DNA of 64,000 nt. Origin: Marinobacter arenosus. Lineage in GTDB: Bacteria > Pseudomonadota > Gammaproteobacteria > Pseudomonadales > Oleiphilaceae. A model generated the notes under the pieces. The model was not told the origin of the DNA, searched no databases, and saw only the letters and a list, made by a program, of their open reading frames with translations. The stretch lies in NCBI RefSeq assembly GCF_019264345.1, contig NZ_JAHVAO010000001.1:2852001-2916000 (forward strand), given 5' to 3'. Positions within the stretch are counted from its first letter, which is position 1. Each line of letters starts with the position of its first letter. Of this stretch, positions 26,718 to 35,845 are shown in pieces. Position numbers and translations under genes: made by a program.

Positions 26718-27706
26718 GCACGGCGTGTTGCGGCCAGAACCTCCAGGGCGTGACGGCGCTTGGCGGGGTCGTAGATGTCGATCGTGAACATCAGTTCGTC
26801 GACGTCGACCGTCGCCAGTAGCTCGTCCAGTTGCCGGTTCAGGTCGTTGGCATCACCCAGGATCTGGAGCGCGAGGAAGTCCTGAACGCTGGCCTTTTCG
26901 CCGGCATTCCACAGTCCTTCCATGGAGTCGACCGGTGGGCGCATCCACAGCGGCTGGCCGCGGAACAGCGCGAGAATCCGCTGGTAGCTGGTGGTGGCCA
27001 ACCGTCTGGCCTCGTCCATCGAGTCCGCCGGGATCGCCGGAACGGCCAGCATCGAGTAGGGGGCAGCCAGCTGGTCAGAGGGCTGGAAATTGTCCCGGTA
27101 GACCCGCAGCGCCTCCCGGTAAAGCCGCGGCGCAAAGTGCCCGGCAAAGGCGTATGGTAGGCCCCGTATGGCCGCAAGTTGGGCACTGTACAGGCTGGAC
27201 CCCAGCAACCAGATCGGGACATTGGAGCCGGCTCCGGGGATGGCCTTGACCGGCTGGCCAGGTTGCAATGGCCCCAGCAGCTGTTGCAGCCGGGCCACGT
27301 CCTCGGGGAACTGTTCGGCACCCAGGCCCTCCCGGCGAAGCGCCCGGGCGGTGACCGGGTCAGTCCCGGGCGCACGACCCAGGCCCAGGTCGATGCGGCC
27401 GGGGTAGAGGCTCTCCAGGGTTCCGAACTGTTCGGCGATCACCAGCGGTGGATGGTTAGGCAGCATGACCCCGCCGGAACCCACCCGTATCCGGTCGGTT
27501 TTGCCGGCGATGTGACCGATCAGGACCGAGGTTGCGGAGCTGCTGATGCCTTCCATGTTGTGGTGCTCGGCCAGCCAGAAACGGCTAAAGCCCAGTTGTT
27601 CGGCGCGCTGGGCGTAGGCCACGCTGTTGGCCAGCGTGGTGCCGACGGAATCGCCTTCACGAACGGAGGCAAGCTCAAGCAGGGAATAGTCGGGTCGGTT
27701 GGACAT
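26714..27706 (-). CDS. LLM class flavin-dependent oxidoreductase (luciferase-like)
   Basis: A 330-residue FMN-dependent oxidoreductase of the bacterial luciferase-like superfamily, in the YhbW/group 1 branch. It shows [25 protein letters not shown] (about residues 41-65) and [14 protein letters not shown], both family signatures. It presumably receives reduced FMN from a separate reductase. ATG 27706 is the natural start ([12 protein letters not shown]). It lies 30 bp upstream of no other plus-strand gene and faces away from the phosphoesterase region. Substrate not predictable. Confidence 0.88.
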   Translation of the reverse strand: MSNRPDYSLLELASVREGDSVGTTLANSVAYAQRAEQLGFSRFWLAEHHNMEGISSSATSVLIGHIAGKTDRIRVGSGGVMLPNHPPLVIAEQFGTLESLYPGRIDLGLGRAPGTDPVTARALRREGLGAEQFPEDVARLQQLLGPLQPGQPVKAIPGAGSNVPIWLLGSSLYSAQLAAIRGLPYAFAGHFAPRLYREALRVYRDNFQPSDQLAAPYSMLAVPAIPADSMDEARRLATTSYQRILALFRGQPLWMRPPVDSMEGLWNAGEKASVQDFLALQILGDANDLNRQLDELLATVDVDELMFTIDIYDPAKRRHALEVLAATRRA

Positions 27707-27737
27707 GGGGCTCCGGATTGGTGTGCATGTTGGTGAG

Positions 27738-28367
27738 TCAGAGATCCACGACAACCGGCAGGTTCAACGGCTTGTAGCTGCCGGTACAGGTGCTGGCGTT
27801 GACATACAGGCAGTCGCCAATCTGTTGCTGGCCGTGGTCTTCGTGAATATGTCCAAAAACATGGAGCCGAAGGGACAGGGTTTCAACCTTTCGGGCCAGG
27901 TCCTCGCACCCGGGGCGGACGGTTCCCGTGGGCAGAATGATCCGGTCCAGTATGCCGGCGGGCGGGCCATGGGTTATCAACACGTCGGTGTCCCCGGGAA
28001 TTCGGGCCCAGCGCTCGGCAATCGCCGGGCCCCGTTCGAGATTGAACGCCCAGTTGAAAAACACCGGTGTCCAGGGGCTGCCCCAGAATTTCAGGCCCTC
28101 CAGTTCCAGTGCGCTGTCCTGCAGGTAATGGGCATGCTGGACCAATGCCCTGGCGTCGGCGGGTTCATCCTGAAAACACCAGTCATGGTTGCCGGCGATC
28201 AGAATCTTGTGGCGATGGGGCTGCTCCGAGAACCACCGATCCAGGTCCTCCAGCTCTTCCAGGGTGCCGACCCCGAGACAGTCCCCGGCGTGAATCAACA
28301 GATCGCCGTCTGGCACCTCGATCTGTCGGTGCATGCTGTGGGTGTCGGAGATACAGACAATTCTCAT
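27738..28367 (-). CDS. Metallophosphoesterase (calcineurin-like, MPPED-type)
   Basis: A 209-residue calcineurin-fold phosphoesterase. All metal motifs are visible: DTHSMH at about 8-13, HAGD near 26-29, GNHDW near 59, THGPP near 131 and GHIHEDHG near 168. The layout matches the MPPED1/2-like bacterial proteins annotated as phosphohydrolases of undetermined substrate. Start ATG 28367 ([11 protein letters not shown]) begins at the first strand. It is divergent from the Nmad3 gene and about 30 bp ahead of the LLM gene on the same strand, so the two may be co-transcribed. Confidence 0.87.
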   Translation of the reverse strand: MRIVCISDTHSMHRQIEVPDGDLLIHAGDCLGVGTLEELEDLDRWFSEQPHRHKILIAGNHDWCFQDEPADARALVQHAHYLQDSALELEGLKFWGSPWTPVFFNWAFNLERGPAIAERWARIPGDTDVLITHGPPAGILDRIILPTGTVRPGCEDLARKVETLSLRLHVFGHIHEDHGQQQIGDCLYVNASTCTGSYKPLNLPVVVDL

Positions 28368-28473
28368 GGTTCGGCGTGTCCTGGATGACAATGGCGATTC
28401 GGTCGGGAAATCCGTCGTATTCTACGATAGCATCTGGCGCCCCAGACCCGTCCACGCATTTATGGTGACCCCC

Positions 28474-29346
28474 ATGCGCCTGATACTGAGTCGCAAAGGC
28501 TTCGATTCCTCCGCTGGTGGCTGCCCCAGCCCGCTGCTCCCGGATGGTTCGCTGTGCGTGCTGCCGATTCCCGATGGCCAGTCTCAAATCCGTTACGATG
28601 ATGTGCGCTTTGGCGAACGTCGGTTGGGCAAGCTGGCGCGGGACCTGAGCGGCGGCCGCGTTCGGGGTGGTGACGGCGCTCACCTGGATCCGGATCTGAT
28701 GGCCGGGGCTTATCCCCGTCTGGACGGGTGGCGGCCAGTTCTGGGGCAGACAGGATCCGCCCAGGGGCACCTGCGCAATCAGGGGGTCGCTGAGGGCGAC
28801 CTGTTCCTGTTTTTCGGGGTCTTCCGTCGGGCCGAACTCTGGCGCCGACGCTGGCGATTCGTGCCGGGTTCACGGCCCTTCCATGCCATCTGGGGCTGGC
28901 TACACATTGCCGAGACCCACTCCATTGATGCGCTCCCGGAGAGCGCCTTGCCCTGGGCCCGGTACCACCCACATTTCCACGGCCAGCCGGATGCGGGCAA
29001 TACTCTGTATGTGGCCAGCCCTGATTTCCGGTTGCCGGAACAGCGGCAGATTCTTCCCGGCAGCGGCGTCTTCCCATCGTTTGACGAGGGGCTGATGCTG
29101 AGTGACCCGGAGGCTCGCCTGCCGACCCAGTGGCGTTTGCCGGCGGGCTTTTATCCAGGCGATGCCCGTGCACCGCTGAGTTACCATGCCAGGCCAGATC
29201 GTTGGCGACTGGCCCCGCCCTGGTGTTACCTGAAAGGGGCGGCCAGGGGCCAGGAGTTTGTCCTGGATCTGGCGGCGTATCCGGAGCTGGAACCCTGGTT
29301 GTCGGCGCTGCTCAGAACTGGCCGTGCCGCCCCGCCCCTTCCCTGA
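28474..29346 (+). CDS. Nmad3 family putative nucleotide-modification associated protein
   Basis: A 290-residue protein that I recognise as the Nmad3 family (nucleotide modification associated domain 3): it opens MRLILSRKGFDSSAGGCPSPL followed by LPIPD, the family's N-terminal signature, and contains DGWRPVLGQTGSAQGHL and EGDLFLFFGVFR. These proteins were predicted computationally to take part in nucleic-acid base modification; I know of no confirmed reaction. ATG 28474 gives the conserved start, though ATG 28462 is possible. Flanking genes are ordinary metabolism, not phage or restriction genes. It overlaps the enoyl-CoA hydratase 3' end by 35 bp. Confidence 0.75.
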   Translation: MRLILSRKGFDSSAGGCPSPLLPDGSLCVLPIPDGQSQIRYDDVRFGERRLGKLARDLSGGRVRGGDGAHLDPDLMAGAYPRLDGWRPVLGQTGSAQGHLRNQGVAEGDLFLFFGVFRRAELWRRRWRFVPGSRPFHAIWGWLHIAETHSIDALPESALPWARYHPHFHGQPDAGNTLYVASPDFRLPEQRQILPGSGVFPSFDEGLMLSDPEARLPTQWRLPAGFYPGDARAPLSYHARPDRWRLAPPWCYLKGAARGQEFVLDLAAYPELEPWLSALLRTGRAAPPLP

Positions 29347-30088
29347 ATTTCCGGGCGCCGTCGATGGCCTCTTCAAAAACCACCGGATAGCCGGCTGCGC
29401 CTTCCGTGGCCAGGGCGTCGTGGGTGCTCAGGTCCCACTGGCGGATGGCCGAGGCGCGGTCAGCGAGCAGGCACCGTTGGGGAAAACCGGCGATGGTGCG
29501 GGCAAGCGTCTGGGCTGCGTCGAGCGCGGTGCCGTCCGGCACGACCCGGTTAGCCAGGCCCATCGAGAGGGCCTCGTCGGCCGTCACCGGGCGACCTGTG
29601 AGGATCATGTCCATGGCATGGCCGTGACCAACGATCCGGGGCAGGCGCACGGTGCCGCCATCAATCAGGGGGACGCCCCAGCGCCGACAGAAAACACCAA
29701 AGACCGCCGAACTGTCCGCCACGCGCAGGTCGCACATCAGCGCCAGTTCCAGTCCGCCGGCGACGGCATAACCCGAGACCGCAGCAATCACGGGTTTCGA
29801 CAGCTGCATCCGGGTGGGACCCATGGGGCCGTGTCCAGTGCCGTGGGGGTCAATCTCGTTGCGTCGGTCCGGGTCGTCGAGGGCAGTGAGGTCGGCGCCG
29901 GCGCAGAAGTTGCCGCCGGCACCCGTCAGGACCGCAACCTTGACGGCTTCATTCTCCTCGCATTCCGTGAAAGCGCGGCGCAGGGCGTTCGCGGTTGGCC
30001 GATCCACCGCATTGCGTTGACTCGGTCGGTTCAGGGTGATGGTGAGGATACCTTCGGTCAGTGACGTGAGAACGGGTTGCTCGGTCAT
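29312..30088 (-). CDS. Enoyl-CoA hydratase/isomerase (crotonase family)
   Basis: A 258-residue crotonase-fold protein acting on acyl-CoAs. The oxyanion segments GGNFCAGADLTAL and SGYAVAGGLELALMCDLRVA are present. At the position of the second catalytic Glu of classical hydratases the sequence reads FCRRWGVPLIDGGTVRLPR, close to the FGxPE..G..PG region but with Asp-Gly-Gly, so the exact reaction may differ from hydration. ATG 30088 (MTEQPVLTSL) is chosen since upstream codons to 30244 are not family-like. It is a single gene divergent from the methyltransferase. Confidence 0.85.
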   Translation of the reverse strand: MTEQPVLTSLTEGILTITLNRPSQRNAVDRPTANALRRAFTECEENEAVKVAVLTGAGGNFCAGADLTALDDPDRRNEIDPHGTGHGPMGPTRMQLSKPVIAAVSGYAVAGGLELALMCDLRVADSSAVFGVFCRRWGVPLIDGGTVRLPRIVGHGHAMDMILTGRPVTADEALSMGLANRVVPDGTALDAAQTLARTIAGFPQRCLLADRASAIRQWDLSTHDALATEGAAGYPVVFEEAIDGARKFREGAGRHGQF

Positions 30089-30207
30089 AGTGGGTGTCCT
30101 GTGCGTCTTTTGCGGGGAACCGCCGAATTCATTGTAAGATGGGTGAACACGTCTCACCCATAACGTGAGCATAACCCATTTCACAAACAGGGTCGGAGGC
30201 CGGGGAA

Positions 30208-30963
30208 ATGCAGCCCAGCGGGTTTTACGAGAACGACACCACACTTGCCCAGTACTCGGAGTTCCATTTTGGCGAGCGGTGGCACGGCGAGCCCAATTTC
30301 CCGAAAGAACTGGCCGACGTCGCCATCGATGCCATGGACGGTCGGAATTTCGGGCGGGCCCTGGACATTGGCTGTGCCTGTGGCCGGACCAGTTTCGAAC
30401 TGGCGCGACGGTTTGACCACGTTGATGGCATCGATTTTTCGGCCACGTTTATTCGAAAGTGCGAGGAAATGGCGCAACACAAACGGGTTCGCTACGCCCG
30501 CCCGGAAGAGGGCGAGCTGGTGAGCTATCACGAGCGAACACTGGCTGCGTTGGACCTGGAGCAGACAGCCGGCAAGGTGGCGTTCCATCAGGGCGATGCC
30601 TGTGACCTCGACCCCCGATTTACCGGTTACGATCTGGTCCTGGCGGGCAACCTGATTGACCGTCTGTATCAACCGTCTAAATTTCTCACCACCATCCATG
30701 AGCGCATCAACGACGACGGTCTGCTGGTCATTGCCTCACCCTACACCTGGCTGGAGGAGTACACGCCCCGCGCCGAGTGGGTCGGCGGCTTCCTGAAGGA
30801 TGGTGAAGAGTACACCACCCTGGACGGTTTGAGGGAGGTACTGGGGCCGCATTTTCGCCAGATGGGTGAGCCCCGGAGCCTGCCATTCGTGATCCGCGAG
30901 ACCCGCAACAAGTTCCAGCACAGTTTTTCCGAGCTCACGGTCTGGCAGAAAATCTCCGTGTGA
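30208..30963 (+). CDS. Stand-alone ovothiol-type 4-mercaptohistidine N-methyltransferase
   Basis: A 251-residue SAM-dependent methyltransferase matching the family described as the putative 4-mercaptohistidine N1-methyltransferase, equivalent to the C-terminal domain of OvoA. Motif I is ALDIGCACGRTSFELAR (about residues 51-67), followed by VDGIDFSATFIR, VSYHERTLAAL, GNLIDRLYQP and SPYTWLEEYTPR, all characteristic. In ovothiol synthesis OvoA joins cysteine to histidine and the methyl group is added to the imidazole. No sulfoxide synthase domain lies in this window, so its partner must be elsewhere. It converges on nfsA. Confidence 0.8.
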   Translation: MQPSGFYENDTTLAQYSEFHFGERWHGEPNFPKELADVAIDAMDGRNFGRALDIGCACGRTSFELARRFDHVDGIDFSATFIRKCEEMAQHKRVRYARPEEGELVSYHERTLAALDLEQTAGKVAFHQGDACDLDPRFTGYDLVLAGNLIDRLYQPSKFLTTIHERINDDGLLVIASPYTWLEEYTPRAEWVGGFLKDGEEYTTLDGLREVLGPHFRQMGEPRSLPFVIRETRNKFQHSFSELTVWQKISV

Positions 30964-30979
30964 AGGCCGGCGGTGCCGG

Positions 30980-31717
30980 TCACTTCATTCTGAAGCCCCT
31001 GGCCTCCAAGAATGCCTTCATGTGCGGGCGTAACTTGGTGGTGAACAGCGGCTTGAGCTGCTCCGACCAGGTGGTGTCCTTGTTGCCACCGGTGCGTTCC
31101 CGGTAATAGCTGTTCATGGTGGCGTCGAAGGACTCGACCTGTTCCTGGTCCTGTGCGTCCTGGTAGTAGTCTTCCTTGAGAATGAGGTCCACCGGAAGGC
31201 GGGGCTTAACCTCCGGCGACTGGTCCGGGTACCCCAGACACAGGCCGAAGACCGGATAAACGTGTTCGGGCAGACGCAAAAGGCTGCTGATCTCAGCGGG
31301 ATTGTTCCGAATACCCCCGATGTAACACAGGCCGAGGCCCTCAGATTCCGCGGCAATGGCAACGTTCTGGGCCATCAGGGCGGTGTCGACGCTGGCAACC
31401 ACCAGTTGTTCGGTAGTGCCGCGAACGACGTCCGCACCGGCTCTTTCCGCGGCTTCCGTCGAGCGTTTCATGTCGGCACAGAACACCAGGAAATCGGAGC
31501 TGTCGGCGATGTAGGGCTGGCCACCGGCCAGCTCGGCGATCTTCAATCGGTTTTCCGGATTGACCACGTGAATCACGGAGTAGGCTTGCACGTGGTTGGA
31601 GGTCGCCGCACTCTGGCCCGCCCGAATCAGCTCGCGCAACAATTCGCGGGGAATTTTCCGATCGGTGAACTTTCGGATGGAGCGGTGGGATTTCAGGAGG
31701 TCAATCGTGGCGTTCAT
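30980..31717 (-). CDS. nfsA: Oxygen-insensitive NADPH nitroreductase NfsA
   Basis: A 245-residue FMN flavoprotein of the NfsA/FRP group. SHRSIRKFTDRKIP at the N-terminus, FVFCADMKR-like FLVFCADMKR near residue 75, GLGLCYIGGIRNNP near 130 and FGLCLGYPDQSPEVKPRLP near 155 align with E. coli NfsA as I recall it. It reduces nitroaromatics, quinones or similar electrophiles with NADPH in the cytoplasm. ATG 31717 is used; the ORF opens at 31750 without a family match. The 201-bp divergent spacer to the GGDEF gene probably holds both promoters. Confidence 0.87.
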   Translation of the reverse strand: MNATIDLLKSHRSIRKFTDRKIPRELLRELIRAGQSAATSNHVQAYSVIHVVNPENRLKIAELAGGQPYIADSSDFLVFCADMKRSTEAAERAGADVVRGTTEQLVVASVDTALMAQNVAIAAESEGLGLCYIGGIRNNPAEISSLLRLPEHVYPVFGLCLGYPDQSPEVKPRLPVDLILKEDYYQDAQDQEQVESFDATMNSYYRERTGGNKDTTWSEQLKPLFTTKLRPHMKAFLEARGFRMK

Positions 31718-31918
31718 GGCATCTCGCTGTCGGTGAATGTCGTATAGCATACGATCGTTAATCGAATCCGAGGTTACCCGTCCTGGTTTGTGGGTAAAAG
31801 TGATGACACTAATAATACCAATTCCTACAAAGCAGATACGTTCAGGAGGCGGGAGTGCTGGTATCGTGAAGCTGGAGGGAGTTCGCCTCCAGATTCATTC
31901 TCAAGGACCAGAGGACCA

Positions 31919-33106
31919 ATGGAACTGAACGTGCACCTGCCGACCCTGGTGATGCTGTCGATAGCCGTGAACCTGCTGATCGGGGCTCTGCTTTGGGCCG
32001 TGTACCGTCTCCGGGACAATCAGCCCTGTTTTCTGGTGTGGACCGGCGCCTGTGCCAGCTTTGTCCTTGGTAGCCTGTTGGCCTCGGCTGGTGCGTTCAT
32101 TGAGGCTCCCCTTCTGACCGTCCTGGTGGGACATTTGAGTCTTGGCGTGTCACCGCTGCTGTTGCTTGCAGGCATTCACCGCCTGATGGAACTGCCGTTT
32201 TTCGGCTCGCGCCACTCGGCCCGTATTCTGAAGTTTGCCAGTGGAATCTACGTCTTTGGCCTGGTGGTGTCGTTCGAGGGTGATCCGGTCGCAGCCCGCT
32301 TCCTGACCGCCCTGTATTCCGCACTCTTGTTCAGTCTGGCGGTTTACCGTCTGTCGAGGATCAAACGGAAACCCAGGTTGCCCTTTCGGGTACTCCAGAG
32401 CCTGTTTGCCATTCACGGCATCCTGATGATGATCCAGGTGCTGACGATCGCTTGCGGGCGGTCTGGTCTGGTGACCGTGGATATCGATGCCATGCTCTCC
32501 CTGATTCTCTTCAACCATCTGCTCTTGGCCACGGCAACCGTCCTCGCGCTGCCCCTGCTCGCGTTTACCCAGGCGGAGCAGGATTTGCGGGAGCTTGCCG
32601 AGCGGGACGAACTGACCCGGCTTCTCAATAGAAGGGCGTTCTACCGGGAGGGCCTGGCGGCGTTTGAGCAGGCACGGCAGCGTGGCCAGTTGCTCACGGT
32701 GCTGATGATTGACCTTGATTACTTCAAGCAGATCAATGATCGTTGGGGGCACGCGGTTGGTGATGATGCCCTGCGGTTTGTCGCGACATTGCTGGCGGAA
32801 GAACTGCGGGATGTCGACACGGTCGGGCGCATTGGTGGCGAAGAGTTTGCCGCGGTGCTCAATACCGGTAATCGGGCCGAGGTTGAGGCCATCACCGGTC
32901 GTCTGTTGGCGCGTTTGGCGGAACGCGGTCGAGTGGTGGCGGGCAGGCCGCTGTATCTTTCCGCCAGTATCGGTGGCGTCGCCATGACACCGGAAACAGG
33001 CAGTTTTGCTGAGATGATGCAACTGGCGGATGCGGCCATGTACCGGGCAAAAACCAAGGGCCGTAACCGGGTGGAGTTTGCCCCACGGGTGGACCCCGCC
33101 GTCTAG
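31919..33106 (+). CDS. Membrane diguanylate cyclase (GGDEF)
   Basis: A 395-residue membrane protein with about six to seven N-terminal hydrophobic helices (residues 1-215) and a C-terminal GGDEF domain. The catalytic GGEEF is at about residue 306, preceded by RDVD five residues earlier (I-site), and LMIDLDYFKQINDRWGH is intact, so c-di-GMP synthesis with product inhibition is expected. ATG 31919 follows an AGAGGA site; the frame upstream to 31790 is rejected. The sensory membrane region resembles no named domain I can assign. It lies 71 bp before eutB on the same strand. Confidence 0.88.
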   Translation: MELNVHLPTLVMLSIAVNLLIGALLWAVYRLRDNQPCFLVWTGACASFVLGSLLASAGAFIEAPLLTVLVGHLSLGVSPLLLLAGIHRLMELPFFGSRHSARILKFASGIYVFGLVVSFEGDPVAARFLTALYSALLFSLAVYRLSRIKRKPRLPFRVLQSLFAIHGILMMIQVLTIACGRSGLVTVDIDAMLSLILFNHLLLATATVLALPLLAFTQAEQDLRELAERDELTRLLNRRAFYREGLAAFEQARQRGQLLTVLMIDLDYFKQINDRWGHAVGDDALRFVATLLAEELRDVDTVGRIGGEEFAAVLNTGNRAEVEAITGRLLARLAERGRVVAGRPLYLSASIGGVAMTPETGSFAEMMQLADAAMYRAKTKGRNRVEFAPRVDPAV

Positions 33107-33177
33107 GTTTCCTCGTTGCCCTGTCCCTGTTGCGTTTGGCCCGACGGCAGTCGGTAAACGGTTGGTGGAGGAAAACG

Positions 33178-34590
33178 ATGCGACACCCGTATTCGTTCAT
33201 GCTCGGGACCCGGACGTGGCAGTTCCGTAACCTTTCTGAACTGATGGCCAAGGCAACGCCGGCCCGCTCGGGAGATCGTCTGGCGGGCGTTATTGCCGGA
33301 TCGGACGAGGAACGGATCGTGGCCCAGATGAAATTGGCCGAATTGCCGCTGAAAACATTTCTTTCCGAGGCCCTGATTCCCTACGAGACCGATGAGGTCA
33401 CCCGCCTGATCCTGGACGATCACGATGCCAGCGCGTTTCGCCGTGTCTCCCACCTCACCGTCGGCGATTTCCGGAACTGGTTGCTGGGCGATCAGGCCAC
33501 ACCGGAGGTCCTGGCGGCGCTCAGGCCCGGCCTGACCCCGGAAATGGTGGCCGCGGTGAGCAAGCTGATGCGCAACCAGGACCTGATTCTGGTGGCCCGA
33601 AAATGCCGCGTTACAACGGCGTTCCGAAACACCATTGGCCTGGCCGGGCGACTGTCCACCCGTCTGCAGCCCAACCATCCCACCGACGATATCACCGGCA
33701 TTGCAGCCAGTATCCTTGATGGCCTGCTGTATGGCAGTGGTGATGCGGTGATTGGTATCAACCCCGCCACCGACAACGTTGCCCAGGCCACCCGCCTGAT
33801 GCGGCTGGTGGACGAGGTGATCGGCAAATACGACATTCCCACCCAGTCCTGTGTCCTTACCCATGTGACCAACACCCTCGAAGCCATCGAACAGGGTGCG
33901 CCGGTTGATCTGGTATTCCAGTCGATTGGCGGCACCGAGGCGACCAACCACAGCTTCGGCTTCAGCCTCGCCACCCTGAAGGAAGCCCGTGAGGCCGCGC
34001 TCTCCCTGAACCGGGGCACGGTGGGCAGAAACGTCATGTATTTTGAAACCGGGCAGGGCAGCGCTCTGTCCGCGGACGCCCATCACGGGCTGGATCAGCA
34101 GACCTGCGAGGCCCGGGCCTATGCGGTGGCCCGGAAATTCGACCCGCTGCTCGTCAATACCGTGGTCGGATTCATCGGGCCGGAATACCTGTACGACGGC
34201 AAGGAAATAATCCGGGCCGGGCTGGAAGATCACTTCTGCGGCAAGCTCCTGGGCCTGCCCATGGGCTGTGACATCTGCTACACCAACCACGCCGAGGCGG
34301 ACCAGAACGACATGGACAACCTGTTGACCCTCCTGGGGGTGGCAGGCTGCAGCTTTATCATGGGCATTCCGGGCTCCGACGACATCATGCTGAATTACCA
34401 GACTACCTCGTTTCACGACGCGCTCTACGTCCGTCGGGTACTGGATCTGAAGCCGGCTCCGGAATTCGAGGCCTGGCTGGCGCGCATGAAGATCTTCACG
34501 GATATCTCCCGCCACGAGCCCAGTCAGGCGTTGCCGGAGGTGTTCCGGAGCAGCTTGAGGGCGTTGCCCGGGGAGACCGGCGATGAGTGA
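33178..34590 (+). CDS. eutB: Ethanolamine ammonia-lyase large subunit EutB
   Basis: A 470-residue catalytic subunit of the adenosylcobalamin-dependent enzyme that splits ethanolamine into acetaldehyde and ammonia. Conserved stretches include CRVTTAFRNTIGLAGRLSTRLQPNHPTDD, NPATDNV, SIGGTEATNHSFG and YFETGQGSALSADAHHG, all typical of EutB; length is slightly above the E. coli protein. The ATG at 33178 has a perfect GGAGG site. It overlaps eutC by 8 bp. No eutA reactivase, eutR, permease or shell genes are beside it, so this is the minimal two-gene form. Confidence 0.96.
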   Translation: MRHPYSFMLGTRTWQFRNLSELMAKATPARSGDRLAGVIAGSDEERIVAQMKLAELPLKTFLSEALIPYETDEVTRLILDDHDASAFRRVSHLTVGDFRNWLLGDQATPEVLAALRPGLTPEMVAAVSKLMRNQDLILVARKCRVTTAFRNTIGLAGRLSTRLQPNHPTDDITGIAASILDGLLYGSGDAVIGINPATDNVAQATRLMRLVDEVIGKYDIPTQSCVLTHVTNTLEAIEQGAPVDLVFQSIGGTEATNHSFGFSLATLKEAREAALSLNRGTVGRNVMYFETGQGSALSADAHHGLDQQTCEARAYAVARKFDPLLVNTVVGFIGPEYLYDGKEIIRAGLEDHFCGKLLGLPMGCDICYTNHAEADQNDMDNLLTLLGVAGCSFIMGIPGSDDIMLNYQTTSFHDALYVRRVLDLKPAPEFEAWLARMKIFTDISRHEPSQALPEVFRSSLRALPGETGDE

Positions 34591-35395
34591 CCTGGTTACC
34601 GACAATGTCTGGCGACGCCTGCGGCGCTATACCGATGCCCGCATTGGCCTTGGGCGGGCGGGGATCAGTCTGCCCACGTCCGAATTGCTGGCGTTCCAGC
34701 TGGCCCACGCCCAGGCGCGGGACGCCGTGCACTTGCCCCTGGACGTTCCGAAGCTGATGGCCGACCTGGATGAGGCGAATTCGGGCGGTACGATGGGCAA
34801 GACCGTGGAATTGCACAGCGAAGCGGTGGATCGCATCACCTATCTGCAGCGGCCGGATCTGGGCCGGCAGTTATCGGCGGAGGGACGTGCTCGCCTGCAG
34901 ACGCTGGCGACGACCGAGCCCTGCGACCTGGCGGTGGTGATTGTCGACGGCCTGTCCTCGTTTGGGGTGCAGAACAACGCGGCAGCCCTGGTGAAGCACC
35001 TGGTTGCCGAGCTGGATCAGGACGGCCGCAACTGGCGGCTGGCCCCCCTGACCGTGGTGCAGCAGGGCCGTGTCGCCATTGGTGACGAGATCGGCTTGCT
35101 GCTCAACGCCCGCATGGTGGTTGTGCTGATCGGTGAACGTCCGGGTCTCAGTTCGCCGGACAGCCTGGGCGTGTACCTGACTTTCGGCCCGGAGCCGGGC
35201 CTGAACGACGCCCGTCGGAACTGTATCTCCAATATCCGGCCGGCCGGCCTGAGCGTGGAAGAGGCGAGCCGGCGGCTGCTGTACCTGATTCGGGAGGCTG
35301 ACCGGCTCAAGCTTTCCGGCATTGGTCTGAAGGACCGGACGGATGACACCGTGATTGACGCGCCCGGCGGTGATCGAAACTTCCTCACCGACTGA
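34583..35395 (+). CDS. eutC: Ethanolamine ammonia-lyase small subunit EutC
   Basis: A 270-residue small subunit that binds the corrinoid with EutB. ARIGLGRAG, LAHAQARDAVHLPLD, VELHSEAVDRITYLQRPDLGR and IVDGLSSFGVQNNA are diagnostic, and ARRNCISNIRPAGLSVEEAS near the C-terminus matches the family's Cys-containing B12 region. Start ATG 34583 lies inside the eutB end, so translation is coupled. Confidence 0.96.
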   Translation: MSDLVTDNVWRRLRRYTDARIGLGRAGISLPTSELLAFQLAHAQARDAVHLPLDVPKLMADLDEANSGGTMGKTVELHSEAVDRITYLQRPDLGRQLSAEGRARLQTLATTEPCDLAVVIVDGLSSFGVQNNAAALVKHLVAELDQDGRNWRLAPLTVVQQGRVAIGDEIGLLLNARMVVVLIGERPGLSSPDSLGVYLTFGPEPGLNDARRNCISNIRPAGLSVEEASRRLLYLIREADRLKLSGIGLKDRTDDTVIDAPGGDRNFLTD

Positions 35396-35414
35396 CTGCC
35401 GAAAGTCGAATGCC

Positions 35415-35732
35415 CTAGAAACGGAGGCCTTCGACCTCGCGACGCTGACGGAAATGGGTCAGGGCGACGTTGGTGGCGGCCAGCACAACGAACAGCGCGA
35501 TGCCTTTTGGCACCATGGCATGAATGTCCGGATTGGGCGCCGTCGCTGCGGTAACCAGGATCAGGCCGAGGGTATTTCTGGCCAGTCGAACCGCGAGCAT
35601 GGCGCAGAGGAAACCCGACTGGATCGCGGTATCGGCGGACCGTAGGCACCGACCGAAGGCGGGCATGAGGTGAACGGTGTTTACAAGCAGCAAGATGAAA
35701 ATGACGATCTGGGCAATACTGAAAAATGTCAT
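35415..35732 (-). CDS. Small hypothetical membrane protein
   Basis: A 105-residue protein with hydrophobic segments at about 5-22, 40-62 and 72-92 and a basic C-terminal tail (FRQRREVEG). No recognised family. It sits 19 bp from the convergent eutC end and 113 bp from the next minus-strand gene. The regular three-helix pattern supports a real gene, but there is no functional hint. Confidence 0.6.
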   Translation of the reverse strand: MTFFSIAQIVIFILLLVNTVHLMPAFGRCLRSADTAIQSGFLCAMLAVRLARNTLGLILVTAATAPNPDIHAMVPKGIALFVVLAATNVALTHFRQRREVEGLRF

Positions 35733-35845
35733 GACAAGTAAGAGACCAATAACAGAAACAGAAAACCGGTAAAAAATCGGTCGGCATTATCCCCGATTGG
35801 TCACTTTTAATCCAGTTTCCCTGGGGCGTCCCTGCCCCGTACCTC

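Noticed and set aside
30962..30983. Terminator between the methyltransferase and nfsA
   Set aside because: Only a 5-bp GC stem with no T run on either strand.
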